IMG/VR virus record: IMGVR_UViG_3300008116_006180
Coordinates: 1-38,180 of that record
From: a virus
Reading direction: 5' to 3' (one strand)
Length of the DNA: 38,180 nt
Under the pieces are notes generated by a model, which searched no databases, had not been told where the DNA came from, and saw nothing but the letters and a program-made list of their open reading frames with translations. Shown one piece after another: positions 7,485 to 13,512 of the stretch (positions are counted from its first letter, which is position 1; each line of letters starts with the position of its first letter). Made by a program: the position numbers and the translations under genes.

Positions 7485-7528
7485 AAAACAAAAAAAGATA
7501 GTGAGCACATATTTTTGGCTGACTATCT
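7485..7528 (-). terminator. Terminator of the 7.6-8.5 kb minus-strand operon
   Basis: AGATAGT (7497-7503) pairs with ACTATCT (7522-7528), and the minus strand continues into a long T-rich run. It lies downstream of the membrane-protein gene at 7616. The stretch 7430-7615 holds no other gene. Confidence 0.65.
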
Positions 7529-7615
7529 CTCTTTGTTTTATTTGTTAGTAGTGAAATGCTAAACAACTAAGCCGATACCTACACCGACCTAATTGTTTAG
7601 GCACTACACCCCTGC

Positions 7616-7906
7616 CTAACTAATTTTGCTTAGTATGGGTACCACCTTGCGATCTAGATAGGTTTTCATTTTTTGAGTGTCTTTTGCTTGCTTGAGGTCA
7701 ATGCTAGTGATACCTAAATCTCTAACTACCTTGCTAGTTTCTACTACAATAGTTTTAGCAAATGCAACACCTAAAAGTTTTAGACCTAAAGGAATTGCAA
7801 CTACCGCACCGATTGTTAGCACTAGCATCATAATAGCCATAAAAATAAGTGAGTACTGAACTACATTAGCAAACCACTCAAATGGTGTTGTAAAAAAATC
7901 TAACAT
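7616..7906 (-). CDS. Two-TM membrane protein of unknown function
   Basis: A 96-residue protein with a hydrophobic stretch (about residues 12-55: VQYSLIFMAIMMLVLTIGAVVAIPLGLKLL, not continuous) giving one or two membrane spans, then a cytoplasmic helical tail. ATG is preceded by AAAGGAGAC on the minus strand, a good SD. Last gene of a five-gene operon. Could be a holin or superinfection-exclusion protein, but nothing decides this. Confidence 0.6.
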   Translation of the reverse strand: MLDFFTTPFEWFANVVQYSLIFMAIMMLVLTIGAVVAIPLGLKLLGVAFAKTIVVETSKVVRDLGITSIDLKQAKDTQKMKTYLDRKVVPILSKIS

Positions 7907-7915
7907 TTGTCTCCT

Positions 7916-8125
7916 TTAGTCTGATGTAGTGAGGGTTGATACAGGGGTGAGTGAGTCTAGGTAATCTTGGCGTACCTTAGACATAACTCTATCTATTTGT
8001 GCATAAGCATTAGCGCACTTATAGCAATAGGTTTCTGTGTTGATACCTAACATAAAGGCATCTGTTCCACTATAAACTAACTCTGTTGATTCACAGTTAA
8101 TTACTTGGCAGGTCATTGTGTTCAT
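7916..8125 (-). CDS. Small zinc-knuckle protein
   Basis: 69 residues with C6-x4-C11 and later CYKCANAYAQ, a likely four-Cys zinc site. ATG at 8125 or at 8116 (MTCQV). It lies between other mini-genes of the same operon. No known function. Confidence 0.55.
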   Translation of the reverse strand: MNTMTCQVINCESTELVYSGTDAFMLGINTETYCYKCANAYAQIDRVMSKVRQDYLDSLTPVSTLTTSD

Positions 8126-8129
8126 TTAT

Positions 8130-8234
8130 TTATCTCTTTTCTTTAGTGCATTTGCAGGGGTTGATTGTTATTTGTTTACCTTTTTGGGTAATGATTGCGA
8201 GGGTGCTACATTGTGAGCATAGGAATAAGTGCAT
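8130..8234 (-). CDS. Zinc-ribbon microprotein (34 aa)
   Basis: MHLFLCSQCSTLAII..., ending with PCKCTKEKR: CxxC and CxC spaced as a zinc ribbon. ATG at 8234 overlaps the TAA of the upstream membrane peptide (TAATG), which supports real translation. Confidence 0.55.
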   Translation of the reverse strand: MHLFLCSQCSTLAIITQKGKQITINPCKCTKEKR

Positions 8235-8323
8235 TAGAATTCACTCTTATCTAACATAGTAGGGATTAGTACTATTATAGTGCATAGCACTGACAAGGCT
8301 AGGACAATAAGGGATAGGCTCAT
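8234..8323 (-). CDS. Single-TM micropeptide (29 aa)
   Basis: MSLSLIVLALSVLCTIIVLI... is one membrane helix followed by a short charged tail. It begins 2 bp after the gene at 8326 and its stop overlaps the next ATG. Possible regulator of a membrane complex; unknown. Confidence 0.5.
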   Translation of the reverse strand: MSLSLIVLALSVLCTIIVLIPTMLDKSEF

Positions 8324-8325
8324 AG

Positions 8326-8529
8326 TTAGTTATCCTCTCTAGTTAGGACAAAATCACGATTGTGCTTATTTAACTCAAAAATAGCACCATTAGAACAGAT
8401 AACACGCATTGCGCTACCATTCCACTTTCTAATTTTTACAATTACCCCTGATTTAACAAGGTTCATAGATGTAGGTAGGGTAATGGTATCTCCTACCTCA
8501 ATGTTAGAGTAGTTACTTAATGTAGTCAT
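8326..8529 (-). CDS. Small beta-rich protein (SH3-like barrel?)
   Basis: 67 residues with alternating strands (VGDTITLPTS, SGVIVKIRKWNG, MRVICSNGAIFELN), like small barrel proteins. SD AGAAAGGTGG precedes ATG. First gene of the minus-strand operon controlled by the promoter at 8653-8681. Unknown function. Confidence 0.55.
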   Translation of the reverse strand: MTTLSNYSNIEVGDTITLPTSMNLVKSGVIVKIRKWNGSAMRVICSNGAIFELNKHNRDFVLTREDN

Positions 8530-8652
8530 TTTTGACCACCTTTCTTTTTTAGTTAATAGGGGCTAAGTTTTATTTGCTTTAGATTTATTTGCTCTATTTC
8601 TAGAGGCTCACCCTAAAGGCTCAAACTTTTTTATTTAATTTTTATAGTAGTA

Positions 8653-8681
8653 ATACTATCAGACATTTCCCCTACTGTCTA
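8653..8681 (-). promoter_or_regulatory. Sigma70-type promoter of the 7.6-8.5 kb operon
   Basis: On the minus strand TAGACA and TAGTAT are separated by 17 bp; the first gene starts about 120 nt downstream, leaving an untranslated leader with A-rich sequence. Confidence 0.5.
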
Positions 8682-8753
8682 GTATACTGACCAGTAGTCT
8701 CACTATGTGGAGCGTGGGATATGTGATTTAGGTTACTTATTTGCTATGCTCAT

Positions 8754-8767
8754 CGAACAGATGTTCG
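8754..8767. promoter_or_regulatory. LexA (SOS) box, Gram-positive/actinobacterial type
   Basis: CGAACAGATGTTCG fits CGAACRNRYGTTYG, the known LexA consensus of Bacillus and mycobacteria, without mismatch. It sits about 70 bp upstream (minus strand) of the 8681 promoter and about 290 bp from the first plus-strand promoter. No phage LexA gene is seen, so the host repressor would bind. Confidence 0.7.
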
Positions 8768-8928
8768 CTTATTTGATAGGCTCATTAACCTTTTTAACTC
8801 TATTTAATTTTTCTTATACTAGTATAATAACATACTTACCCCCAAAAGTCAAGTCCTAGCACGGCGTGTCGTGTGTGATATGCATCACAGCGGACGTCTA
8901 TAGATCACCCCCTGTATACATACCCCCC

Positions 8929-8965
8929 CTATATAGACCACCCTATATAGACCCCCCCTATATAG
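8929..8965. repeat. Three phased CTATATAG units
   Basis: Palindromic CTATATAG at 8929, 8943 and 8958, each preceded by a C-run, 14-15 bp apart. Likely a protein-binding array. Confidence 0.65.
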
Positions 8966-9038
8966 CACGTCCCGTGTGGCGTACATCACATATGACCTAT
9001 ATCACAATGTCCGATTTATACCTTTTATACCCTACCAT

Positions 9039-9061
9039 TTGTCAGTGGTAGGTGCTACACT
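9039..9061 (+). promoter_or_regulatory. WTGTCAG promoter 1
   Basis: TTGTCAG followed by TACACT starting 17 bp after the box start; drives 9112-9529. The leader then forms a hairpin (9078-9094). Confidence 0.65.
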
Positions 9062-9077
9062 TACAGTATAAAGAAAG

Positions 9078-9094
9078 TCAATCAAGGTGATTGA
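9078..9094 (+). promoter_or_regulatory. 5'-leader hairpin, copy 1
   Basis: TCAATCA-AGG-TGATTGA directly after AGTATAAAGAAAG in the leader of the 9112 gene. Two other leaders carry hairpins at the same place with different paired bases (9680, 13029). Confidence 0.65.
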
Positions 9095-9111
9095 ACTAGA
9101 AAGGAATTCAA

Positions 9112-9294
9112 ATGAATTCAAATGTAATAAACACAGTGTGTGTAGAACACACCCCTAATAAGCCTGCTATCTCAGATGTAGCAGATGAGCAATTCACTTT
9201 TTGTGAAGTTTGCGAAAATAACATTGAGCGTTGGTATAACGATACTGACCCTGAGCGTCTACCTATGTGGACAGATTGGAAAGTGTCAAAATAA
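9112..9294 (+). CDS. Small zinc-knuckle protein
   Basis: 60 residues with C10-VEH and CEVCENNIERWY, a likely Cys3His zinc site. SD AAAGGAA about 7 nt upstream. First of three genes joined by TAATG overlaps. Unknown role. Confidence 0.6.
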   Translation: MNSNVINTVCVEHTPNKPAISDVADEQFTFCEVCENNIERWYNDTDPERLPMWTDWKVSK

Positions 9295-9431
9295 TGACTA
9301 AACTAATTTGTTGCTTTTGTGAAAAAGTCTATTCTAGCGAAACCAAGTTTTGTGGTTTCTGTAATGAGTATAAAGGTCTAATGACCATAAAAGAATTTGA
9401 CGAATACTACGGAGAAAGAATTTATTCATAA
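9294..9431 (+). CDS. Zinc-ribbon microprotein (45 aa)
   Basis: MTKLICCFCEKVY...FCGFCNEYKGL: two CxxC pairs forming a compact zinc ribbon, then an acidic tail (FDEYYGERIYS). ATG shares its A with the stop before it (TAATG). Confidence 0.6.
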   Translation: MTKLICCFCEKVYSSETKFCGFCNEYKGLMTIKEFDEYYGERIYS

Positions 9432-9529
9432 TGAATTTCTATGAAACATTTTTTGTAAGTGGTAATGCACTATTCTGGTTTTCTATGATCTGTTTAGTAA
9501 GTGGATTTTATTTATTCGTAAAAGAATAA
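9431..9529 (+). CDS. Single-TM micropeptide (32 aa)
   Basis: MNFYETFFVSGNALFWFSMI... is one membrane helix with an aromatic N-terminus and a KE tail. ATG overlaps the previous stop. Function unknown. Confidence 0.5.
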   Translation: MNFYETFFVSGNALFWFSMICLVSGFYLFVKE

Positions 9530-9555
9530 ATTTAATTCCCTGCAAAAAAAAATGG

Positions 9556-9623
9556 GACGTCGCCTGTGGATAACTTGTGGATAACCTATGTGATGCTTAT
9601 CACAAAAATACTTTTCCGACACG
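9556..9623 (+). promoter_or_regulatory. Intergenic cassette B
   Basis: GACGTC (9556), two perfect DnaA boxes TGTGGATAA (9565, 9576), Crp/GlxR palindrome TGTGATGCTTATCACA (9589-9604), GACACG (9618). The WTGTCAG promoter follows. Confidence 0.65.
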
Positions 9624-9641
9624 CCCGAAAAACACCCTAAA

Positions 9642-9664
9642 ATGTCAGACCCCCCTGCTATACT
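9642..9664 (+). promoter_or_regulatory. WTGTCAG promoter 2
   Basis: ATGTCAGACC with TATACT starting 17 bp after the box start; drives 9725-10262. Confidence 0.7.
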
Positions 9665-9679
9665 TCTAGTATAAAGAAA

Positions 9680-9700
9680 GTTAAATAAAGGTTATTTAAC
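9680..9700 (+). promoter_or_regulatory. 5'-leader hairpin, copy 2
   Basis: GTTAAATAA-AGG-TTATTTAAC, a perfect 9-bp stem with the same AGG loop as copy 1, after ATAAAGAAAG. Confidence 0.7.
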
Positions 9701-9724
9701 AAAAAAGAAAGGTTAGGTCAAAAA

Positions 9725-9973
9725 ATGACTAACACTAAAGAAAAAGGATTTAAATTATCCTATCGTATTGAGTACAATACTAATCCTGCTTACCCTCTAA
9801 TGAAAGAGTTTAGCACTTGCTTAGGAGTTATTTTTAACTCAGAAATTGAGGCTAACAATTACTTAGACCTCTTAGCCCTTAGAGGCACAATTCTAGAAAC
9901 TAATCTAGAAGAAATTGAGTACACACCTCGCAAGAGTGTCGTGTATGCTACTACTAGAAGTTGGGAGCGTTAA
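9725..9973 (+). CDS. Small hypothetical protein, leader paralogous to 13065
   Basis: 82 residues, mixed alpha/beta (FKLSYRIEYNTNP..., IFNSEIEANNYLDLLALRG). SD AAAGGTTAGG. Its leader and first codons (MTNTKEK) match the gene at 13065 (MTNTNEK), after which the proteins differ, so the control region and 5' end were duplicated or exchanged. Unknown function. Confidence 0.6.
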   Translation: MTNTKEKGFKLSYRIEYNTNPAYPLMKEFSTCLGVIFNSEIEANNYLDLLALRGTILETNLEEIEYTPRKSVVYATTRSWER

Positions 9974-9978
9974 TCTCA

Positions 9979-10101
9979 ATGAAAGATTTCGTAGAAAAAT
10001 TAGAATTAGAAACCTACTGGGAAAGTCCAGCATTAGGAATTCACCCTGATTTAGCAAAAATGCTAGATGAGGCAATAAAGAAAGGTAGTTATACTAAATG
10101 A
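9979..10101 (+). CDS. Small hypothetical protein (40 aa)
   Basis: MKDFVEKLELETYWESPALG... is acidic and helical. It begins 5 bp after the previous stop and its TGA overlaps the next ATG (ATGA). Unknown. Confidence 0.5.
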   Translation: MKDFVEKLELETYWESPALGIHPDLAKMLDEAIKKGSYTK

Positions 10102-10262
10102 GTACACTAGTACCAATTAAATCAGTATGCGGTGCGGTTAGCACTAGCATAGACATCTATGACCTTGAGTTAAACCCTCACGGAGTTATCTGTTGCGATA
10201 ACTGTAAGTCAATTATCCTATGCCGTAAGGCTTGGGATTTCTTATACAAAAAAAACAAATAA
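10098..10262 (+). CDS. Small zinc-binding protein (54 aa)
   Basis: Contains GVICCDNCKSIILCRKAW: a compact Cys cluster resembling a zinc ribbon. ATG overlaps the previous TGA. It ends just before a terminator. Confidence 0.55.
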   Translation: MSTLVPIKSVCGAVSTSIDIYDLELNPHGVICCDNCKSIILCRKAWDFLYKKNK

Positions 10263-10274
10263 ATAAAAACCAAG

Positions 10275-10302
10275 ATCGCAGAAATAAAACTCTGCGATTT
10301 TT
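10275..10302 (+). terminator. Intrinsic terminator
   Basis: ATCGCAGA (10275-10282) pairs with TCTGCGAT (10291-10298), followed by T5. GACGTC follows 3 bp later. Confidence 0.8.
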
Positions 10303-10304
10303 GG

Positions 10305-10478
10305 GACGTCCCGTGTGATGCGAATCACATTTAAAATACGGCGTGTCGCCTTGACTTTTCGCCCCTAGTCTGGTAGTCTTACTACATAAGAAAAACTAAA
10401 TAAAGGACAAATCGGCTAATGAGCCTAAGCAAATAAATGTGATACAAATCACAGTGAGCCTTAGCAAATAAGTAGCCG
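10305..10478 (+). promoter_or_regulatory. Intergenic cassette C with nested repeat
   Basis: GACGTC (10305), Crp/GlxR palindrome (10314-10329), GGCGTGTC (10340), TTGACT-17-TAGTCT promoter (about 10352-10380), then a nested element. Two copies of GAGCCTWAGCAAATAA (10421, 10456) flank a second TGTGA-N6-TCACA palindrome (10438-10453), all bracketed by CGGCTA (10413) and TAGCCG (10473). Confidence 0.65.
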
Positions 10479-10480
10479 AA

Positions 10481-10503
10481 ATGTCAGACCCCAATGGTAA
10501 GAT
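10481..10503 (+). promoter_or_regulatory. WTGTCAG promoter 3
   Basis: ATGTCAGACC with TAAGAT starting 17 bp after the box start; drives 10537-11310. Confidence 0.65.
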
Positions 10504-10536
10504 AGTCTTATCAACAAAACGAAAGGAAGTCTAAAA

Positions 10537-10734
10537 ATGACTTACACTATAACACTAGAAACCTTTAATGGTTCTACCAAAAAAATCGCTATGCCTTCTA
10601 AGGGTGCGGTTGCTCAATTCATCTCAACTTATCCAACACAATTACCTGTTGGCGTATCTGTCAAGGTTGCTTGCGATACTCTCGGAATAAGTGGCACACT
10701 TCGTGGCACTCTTACACCTTCAAAATCAAACTAA
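10537..10734 (+). CDS. Small beta-rich hypothetical protein
   Basis: 65 residues, strand-rich, no motif (MTYTITLETFNGSTKKIAM...). SD GAAAGGAAG 9 nt upstream. First gene of a four-gene operon. Unknown. Confidence 0.55.
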   Translation: MTYTITLETFNGSTKKIAMPSKGAVAQFISTYPTQLPVGVSVKVACDTLGISGTLRGTLTPSKSN

Positions 10735-10754
10735 AGAATAGGAAATAAATAAAA

Positions 10755-10961
10755 ATGGTAAAAGTAAATCACTCTCTAAATTTCGTTACAGAATTTGACG
10801 AAACACACCCAATCGCTCAACGCTTTCTAATGCTTGACGAAATCTCACAAATCACTCTCTTAGAGTCTATGCTAAAGGAATTAATTGCGCCAGCACTTAA
10901 GCCTGCTCTTGAGGAAATTAATGCCCGTGGCTCATACGCAATTCTAAAGGTGGCAGAATAA
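10755..10961 (+). CDS. Small helical hypothetical protein
   Basis: 68 residues; a helical middle (FLMLDEISQITLLESMLKEL) then PALKPALEEINARG. SD AGGAAA upstream. TAA overlaps the next ATG. Unknown. Confidence 0.55.
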   Translation: MVKVNHSLNFVTEFDETHPIAQRFLMLDEISQITLLESMLKELIAPALKPALEEINARGSYAILKVAE

Positions 10962-11158
10962 TGATGACTCGTAAAGACTATGTAAAGGTTGCCGAAATTC
11001 TTAGCAATTATTTTGCCACATCTGTTTTTGATGAGCAAGGAGAAATTTTATTTGCTGATTTGGTAGATGAATTTTCTCTAATGTTTGAAACTGATAATCC
11101 AAGATTTGACGCAAACAGATTTGCTATTGCTTGCTATAAAGAATTGGCGGGTGTGTAA
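10961..11158 (+). CDS. Small helical hypothetical protein
   Basis: 65 residues, acidic and helical (VKVAEILSNYF, IACYKELAGV). Two adjacent ATGs at 10961 and 10964; the first overlaps the previous stop. The pattern resembles small actinophage proteins of unknown role. Confidence 0.55.
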   Translation: MMTRKDYVKVAEILSNYFATSVFDEQGEILFADLVDEFSLMFETDNPRFDANRFAIACYKELAGV

Positions 11159-11310
11159 TGATTTTGGATAATGGAACGCTAATCGCAATTGTAATTGCTT
11201 TAACTGGATCTCTAACAGTAATGGGTTTATTTTGGAAACAAAATATTCAACAACAAAAAGAAATTCGCAGACTTCAAGTTGCTTTGCGAACTGAACGACT
11301 TAAAAAATAA
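11158..11310 (+). CDS. Single-TM micropeptide with basic tail (50 aa)
   Basis: One membrane helix (TLIAIVIALTGSLTVMGLF) and a cytoplasmic coiled-coil-like tail rich in Q, K and R. TAATG overlap with the gene before. Confidence 0.55.
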   Translation: MILDNGTLIAIVIALTGSLTVMGLFWKQNIQQQKEIRRLQVALRTERLKK

Positions 11311-11323
11311 AATAAAAAATCCT

Positions 11324-11344
11324 GAGCAAGATTTAAAACTGCTC
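11324..11344 (+). terminator. GAGCA/TGCTC 3'-end hairpin, copy 1
   Basis: CCTGAGCAAG...AAAACTGCTCC: GAGCA (11324-11328) pairs with TGCTC (11340-11344), and a T-run follows at 11355. One of five such elements placed just after stop codons. Confidence 0.55.
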
Positions 11345-11361
11345 CACATTTAAATTTTTCG

Positions 11362-11427
11362 GACGTCGGGGTCGGGCGTGTCGTCCACAGGTTTATCCAC
11401 AGGCTTGCTTTTGTGAGATTTATCACA
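11362..11427 (+). promoter_or_regulatory. Intergenic cassette D
   Basis: GACGTC (11362), GGCGTGTC (11375), a DnaA box TTATCCACA (11393-11401), Crp/GlxR palindrome TGTGAGATTTATCACA (11412-11427). A TTGATA-17-TAGACT promoter lies near 11470-11500. Confidence 0.65.
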
Positions 11428-11560
11428 TAGGCTAAGCGTCTCACTATTTGGACTTACTCGCTAGTAACTTGATAATTTATGTCTAATAGGCTAGACTTAC
11501 ACAGTAAGAAAAAAAATAAATAAAAGAAAGTCTATCTTTCTACGGCGTGTCTAACCGAAA

Positions 11561-11583
11561 ATGTCAGCCCCCTGTGATAGGAT
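11561..11583 (+). promoter_or_regulatory. WTGTCAG promoter 4
   Basis: ATGTCAGCCC with TAGGAT starting 17 bp after the box start; drives 11617-12863. GGCGTGTC lies 17 bp upstream of the box. Confidence 0.65.
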
Positions 11584-11616
11584 AGAATTATCAACAAAAA
11601 AGAAAGAGGTTGGCAA

Positions 11617-11820
11617 ATGTCAGCAAATGTCTATACAATAGAAAACCTACTTGTAGGAAAACAGTATCGCTCCCGAACACTTACGGGAGAAATTATCTCA
11701 GCAGAGATACACCCTAAAGCCGTATGGTATCAGGGTTGCGAAAGTTATCTAGTGGAAGTGCGCCCTAGTAATTTTGGAAAAGTCGTATGTCGCACAGTAG
11801 CAGTAAAGGTAGAAAACTAA
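11617..11820 (+). CDS. Small hypothetical protein (67 aa)
   Basis: Beta-rich (MSANVYTIENLLVGKQYRS..., YLVEVRPSNFGKVVCRTVAV). SD AAAGAGG 7 nt upstream. First of six genes in a compact operon. Confidence 0.55.
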   Translation: MSANVYTIENLLVGKQYRSRTLTGEIISAEIHPKAVWYQGCESYLVEVRPSNFGKVVCRTVAVKVEN

Positions 11821-11821
11821 A

Positions 11822-11974
11822 ATGGGAGTAATGAAAACACTATACACAGAAATAGAAAATTGCCAAATGTGTTTTGGTCAAGGTTGGCACTATTGGGCGC
11901 AGGGTGAGGACTTTGATACAGAGTCTTGCGATTGTAATCCCCACCAATTATTTATCACTAAGGAGGATAACTAA
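11822..11974 (+). CDS. DnaJ-type zinc-knuckle protein (50 aa)
   Basis: Contains CQMCFGQGW, a CxxCxGxG motif as in the DnaJ cysteine-rich repeat, and later SCDCNP. It could bind one zinc ion. TAATG overlap with the next gene, whose SD AAGGAGG lies at its 3' end. Confidence 0.6.
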   Translation: MGVMKTLYTEIENCQMCFGQGWHYWAQGEDFDTESCDCNPHQLFITKEDN

Positions 11975-12192
11975 TGAACGAATACTCATACTCAATAACC
12001 GCTACCTATGATAGTGATACCGCCCCTCATTGGGTTGGTCGTTATTCAGACGCAATTAGCGCAGTATCAGAGTGGAATAAAATTGTGGATTGGGGATTCG
12101 CTAACGAATACGCAACCTACAATTTCTCAGAGCCGTCAGGCAAAATGGTGACTAAGATTTTTTATCGTGATGGAAAGGTTGGTGGAAAGTAA
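11974..12192 (+). CDS. Small hypothetical protein (72 aa)
   Basis: SYSITATYDSDTAPHWVGRY...SAVSEWNKIVDWGFAN; mixed alpha/beta. Strong SD AAGGAGG. Related in layout to the next gene (short beta then helix), as seen in small phage proteins of unknown role. Confidence 0.55.
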   Translation: MNEYSYSITATYDSDTAPHWVGRYSDAISAVSEWNKIVDWGFANEYATYNFSEPSGKMVTKIFYRDGKVGGK

Positions 12193-12332
12193 TGCCACAC
12201 TATTCTTTTGACACCTTCATAACTATTGAGGCAGATAACTATGATGAGGCAATAGATGTCTTTGACTATAAACTAAAAACAGGAATAAACAGAAGCGATG
12301 TCTATGTCGCAGAAATTGAGGAAATAAAATAA
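12192..12332 (+). CDS. Small hypothetical protein (46 aa)
   Basis: MPHYSFDTFITIEADNYDEA... is an acidic alpha/beta peptide. Start and stop both overlap neighbours by TAATG, supporting a real gene. Confidence 0.55.
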   Translation: MPHYSFDTFITIEADNYDEAIDVFDYKLKTGINRSDVYVAEIEEIK

Positions 12333-12628
12333 TGGGAAGCATAACAGCAATTGGATTAGCAGATAGCGTGTTAGATTTAGAAACACAGTTAGCGTATCAC
12401 TTACAGGGTAATCATTACCCGCCCGTTCCGCTATCTATGGTGCAACCTTGCATAGAGGCTATTGACGCATACTATGATGAGGACTATGACCGATTTATTG
12501 CTATGCCTGAAGGCGTATTCTATAAGGGAATGAGCCACGCCCCAGCAAGGGCTATTGTAGAGCAACACCACCTATCTTGGTTTATTGACCCAGTAGATAA
12601 CTATGAAGATGAGGAAGAAAATGTCTGA
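12332..12628 (+). CDS. Conserved actinophage-type hypothetical protein
   Basis: 98 residues with LAYHLQGNHYPPVPLSMV followed by CIEAIDAYYDEDYD and an APARAIVEQHHLSWF segment, a layout I recall from small proteins of mycobacteriophage early regions. Function of the family unknown. Acidic C-terminus. Confidence 0.6.
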   Translation: MGSITAIGLADSVLDLETQLAYHLQGNHYPPVPLSMVQPCIEAIDAYYDEDYDRFIAMPEGVFYKGMSHAPARAIVEQHHLSWFIDPVDNYEDEEENV

Positions 12629-12863
12629 TACAATGATTGCTATGGATTTAATACACGCAGATAATTTAATGCCAGATCAACTAATGTTGGGTGATTTAAT
12701 AAAAATAGGAGATGACATTGTTGAAATTATTTTTATTGAAAGCGATTCTACTGGTGATAACTATGACATACAAACCGAAAATGAATTTGGTGAAAAAGAA
12801 ATAACGCAGTATAGTTATACTGATTTAATTCCGTTGTATGTTTTTATAGAACAAGAAGAATAA
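12621..12863 (+). CDS. Small acidic hypothetical protein
   Basis: ATG at 12621 overlaps the previous stop and has SD GAGGAAG, so it is preferred over an ATG 18 nt upstream. 80 residues: LMLGDLIKIGDDIVEIIFIESD has the 'GDLI.I.DEIVEV' pattern of small actinophage proteins with an SH3-like strand order. Last gene of the operon. Confidence 0.55.
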   Translation: MSDTMIAMDLIHADNLMPDQLMLGDLIKIGDDIVEIIFIESDSTGDNYDIQTENEFGEKEITQYSYTDLIPLYVFIEQEE

Positions 12864-12865
12864 TT

Positions 12866-12891
12866 TTTATGCACTTCCCCGCATAAAAAAT
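12866..12891 (+). terminator. Intrinsic terminator
   Basis: TTTTTATGC pairs with GCATAAAAA around ACTTCCCC, and the cassette follows directly. Confidence 0.7.
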
Positions 12892-12892
12892 C

Positions 12893-12983
12893 GACGTCGC
12901 TCTCGGGCGTGTCTGTGCACAACCTGTGGATAACTCTTGTGACGCTTATCACAAATCTTTGACTAGTCAGACCACACGACACG
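12893..12983 (+). promoter_or_regulatory. Intergenic cassette E
   Basis: GACGTC (12893), GGCGTGTC (12906), DnaA box (12925-12933), Crp/GlxR palindrome TGTGACGCTTATCACA (12938-12953), GACACG (12978). The most complete and compact example; all boxes keep the same order as in cassette B. Confidence 0.7.
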
Positions 12984-12991
12984 CTGGCTAT

Positions 12992-13014
12992 TTGTCAGTC
13001 CTGCGTGATAGACT
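12992..13014 (+). promoter_or_regulatory. WTGTCAG promoter 5
   Basis: TTGTCAGTCC with TAGACT starting 17 bp after the box start; drives 13065-13601. Confidence 0.65.
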
Positions 13015-13028
13015 TTCAGTATAAAGAA

Positions 13029-13045
13029 AGTGAGAAACTCTCACT
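13029..13045 (+). promoter_or_regulatory. 5'-leader hairpin, copy 3
   Basis: AGTGAGA-AAC-TCTCACT after ATAAAGA, at the same position as copies 1 and 2 but with different pairs, so pairing rather than sequence is kept. Confidence 0.7.
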
Positions 13046-13064
13046 AAGAAAGGTTAGGTCAAAA

Positions 13065-13172
13065 ATGACTAACACTAATGAAAAAAAGAAAGTCGCTTAT
13101 TGCGAAAAACACGAACAAGAATTCTCAGGTATCTGTGGTTCTTGTATAGGAGAATTTGGATACTTTGACTAA
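13065..13172 (+). CDS. Small zinc-knuckle protein (35 aa)
   Basis: MTNTNEKKKVAYCEKHEQEF...GICGSCIG: C-x2-H plus CxxC form a likely zinc site. SD AAAGGTTAGG. Its leader is paralogous to that of 9725. TAATG overlap with the next gene. Confidence 0.55.
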   Translation: MTNTNEKKKVAYCEKHEQEFSGICGSCIGEFGYFD

Positions 13173-13318
13173 TGGATACCTATAACAGAATTCTTAAAGA
13201 GCAACAAGAAAAAAGAATTGCTCAATCAATAAAAGATAAGGCAGTTATTGAGGCTATGTTCTCTAATAACAGTCGCCCCCTTAATAATAATCACGAACTA
13301 AAGAAAGTAGAAAACTAA
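13172..13318 (+). CDS. Small helical protein (48 aa)
   Basis: MDTYNRILKEQQEKRIAQSI... is a basic/acidic amphipathic helix then a polar, Asn-rich C-terminus. Both ends overlap neighbours by TAATG. Confidence 0.5.
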   Translation: MDTYNRILKEQQEKRIAQSIKDKAVIEAMFSNNSRPLNNNHELKKVEN

Positions 13319-13512
13319 TGTCACTATCAATAATAAATAAAATTACTGTTGGAAAATTATTTATCTCCAACGATAAAAACTATCTCGTTAAAGAGATTCT
13401 TGAGGTTAATGATGAAACTGAATCAGTAACCGCAACACTCACTAATTCTCAAGGTGAAGAAGTATTTTTCACAGGTGGATTTTCTCAATGGTTTGAAGGG
13501 TTGGTTCAGTAA
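13318..13512 (+). CDS. Small beta-rich hypothetical protein (64 aa)
   Basis: Strands ITVGKLFIS, YLVKEILEVND, VTATLTNSQGEEVFF suggest a small barrel, similar in type to 12621. Unknown. Confidence 0.55.
   Translation: MSLSIINKITVGKLFISNDKNYLVKEILEVNDETESVTATLTNSQGEEVFFTGGFSQWFEGLVQ

Larger units (their letters stand above)
8530..9111. promoter_or_regulatory. Divergent control region (island A)
   Basis: No gene. In order: minus-strand promoter (8653-8681), LexA box (8754), GGCGTGTC (8863-8870), Crp/GlxR palindrome TGTGA-N6-TCACA (8874-8889), GACGTC (8893), three CTATATAG units (8929-8965), two imperfect palindromes ending TCACA (8975-8990, 8991-9006) and the WTGTCAG promoter (9039-9061). This is the longest version of the cassette that recurs before plus-strand operons. 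Confidence 0.65.

Noticed and set aside
8866-9051. Plus-strand open frame of 61 aa in the divergent region
   Set aside because: It runs through the operator boxes and the CTATATAG repeats; no SD and biased composition.
10352-10440. Insertion sequence or attachment site around the nested repeat
   Set aside because: Repeats are too short, there is no transposase or integrase, and the boxes fit the operator pattern seen elsewhere.
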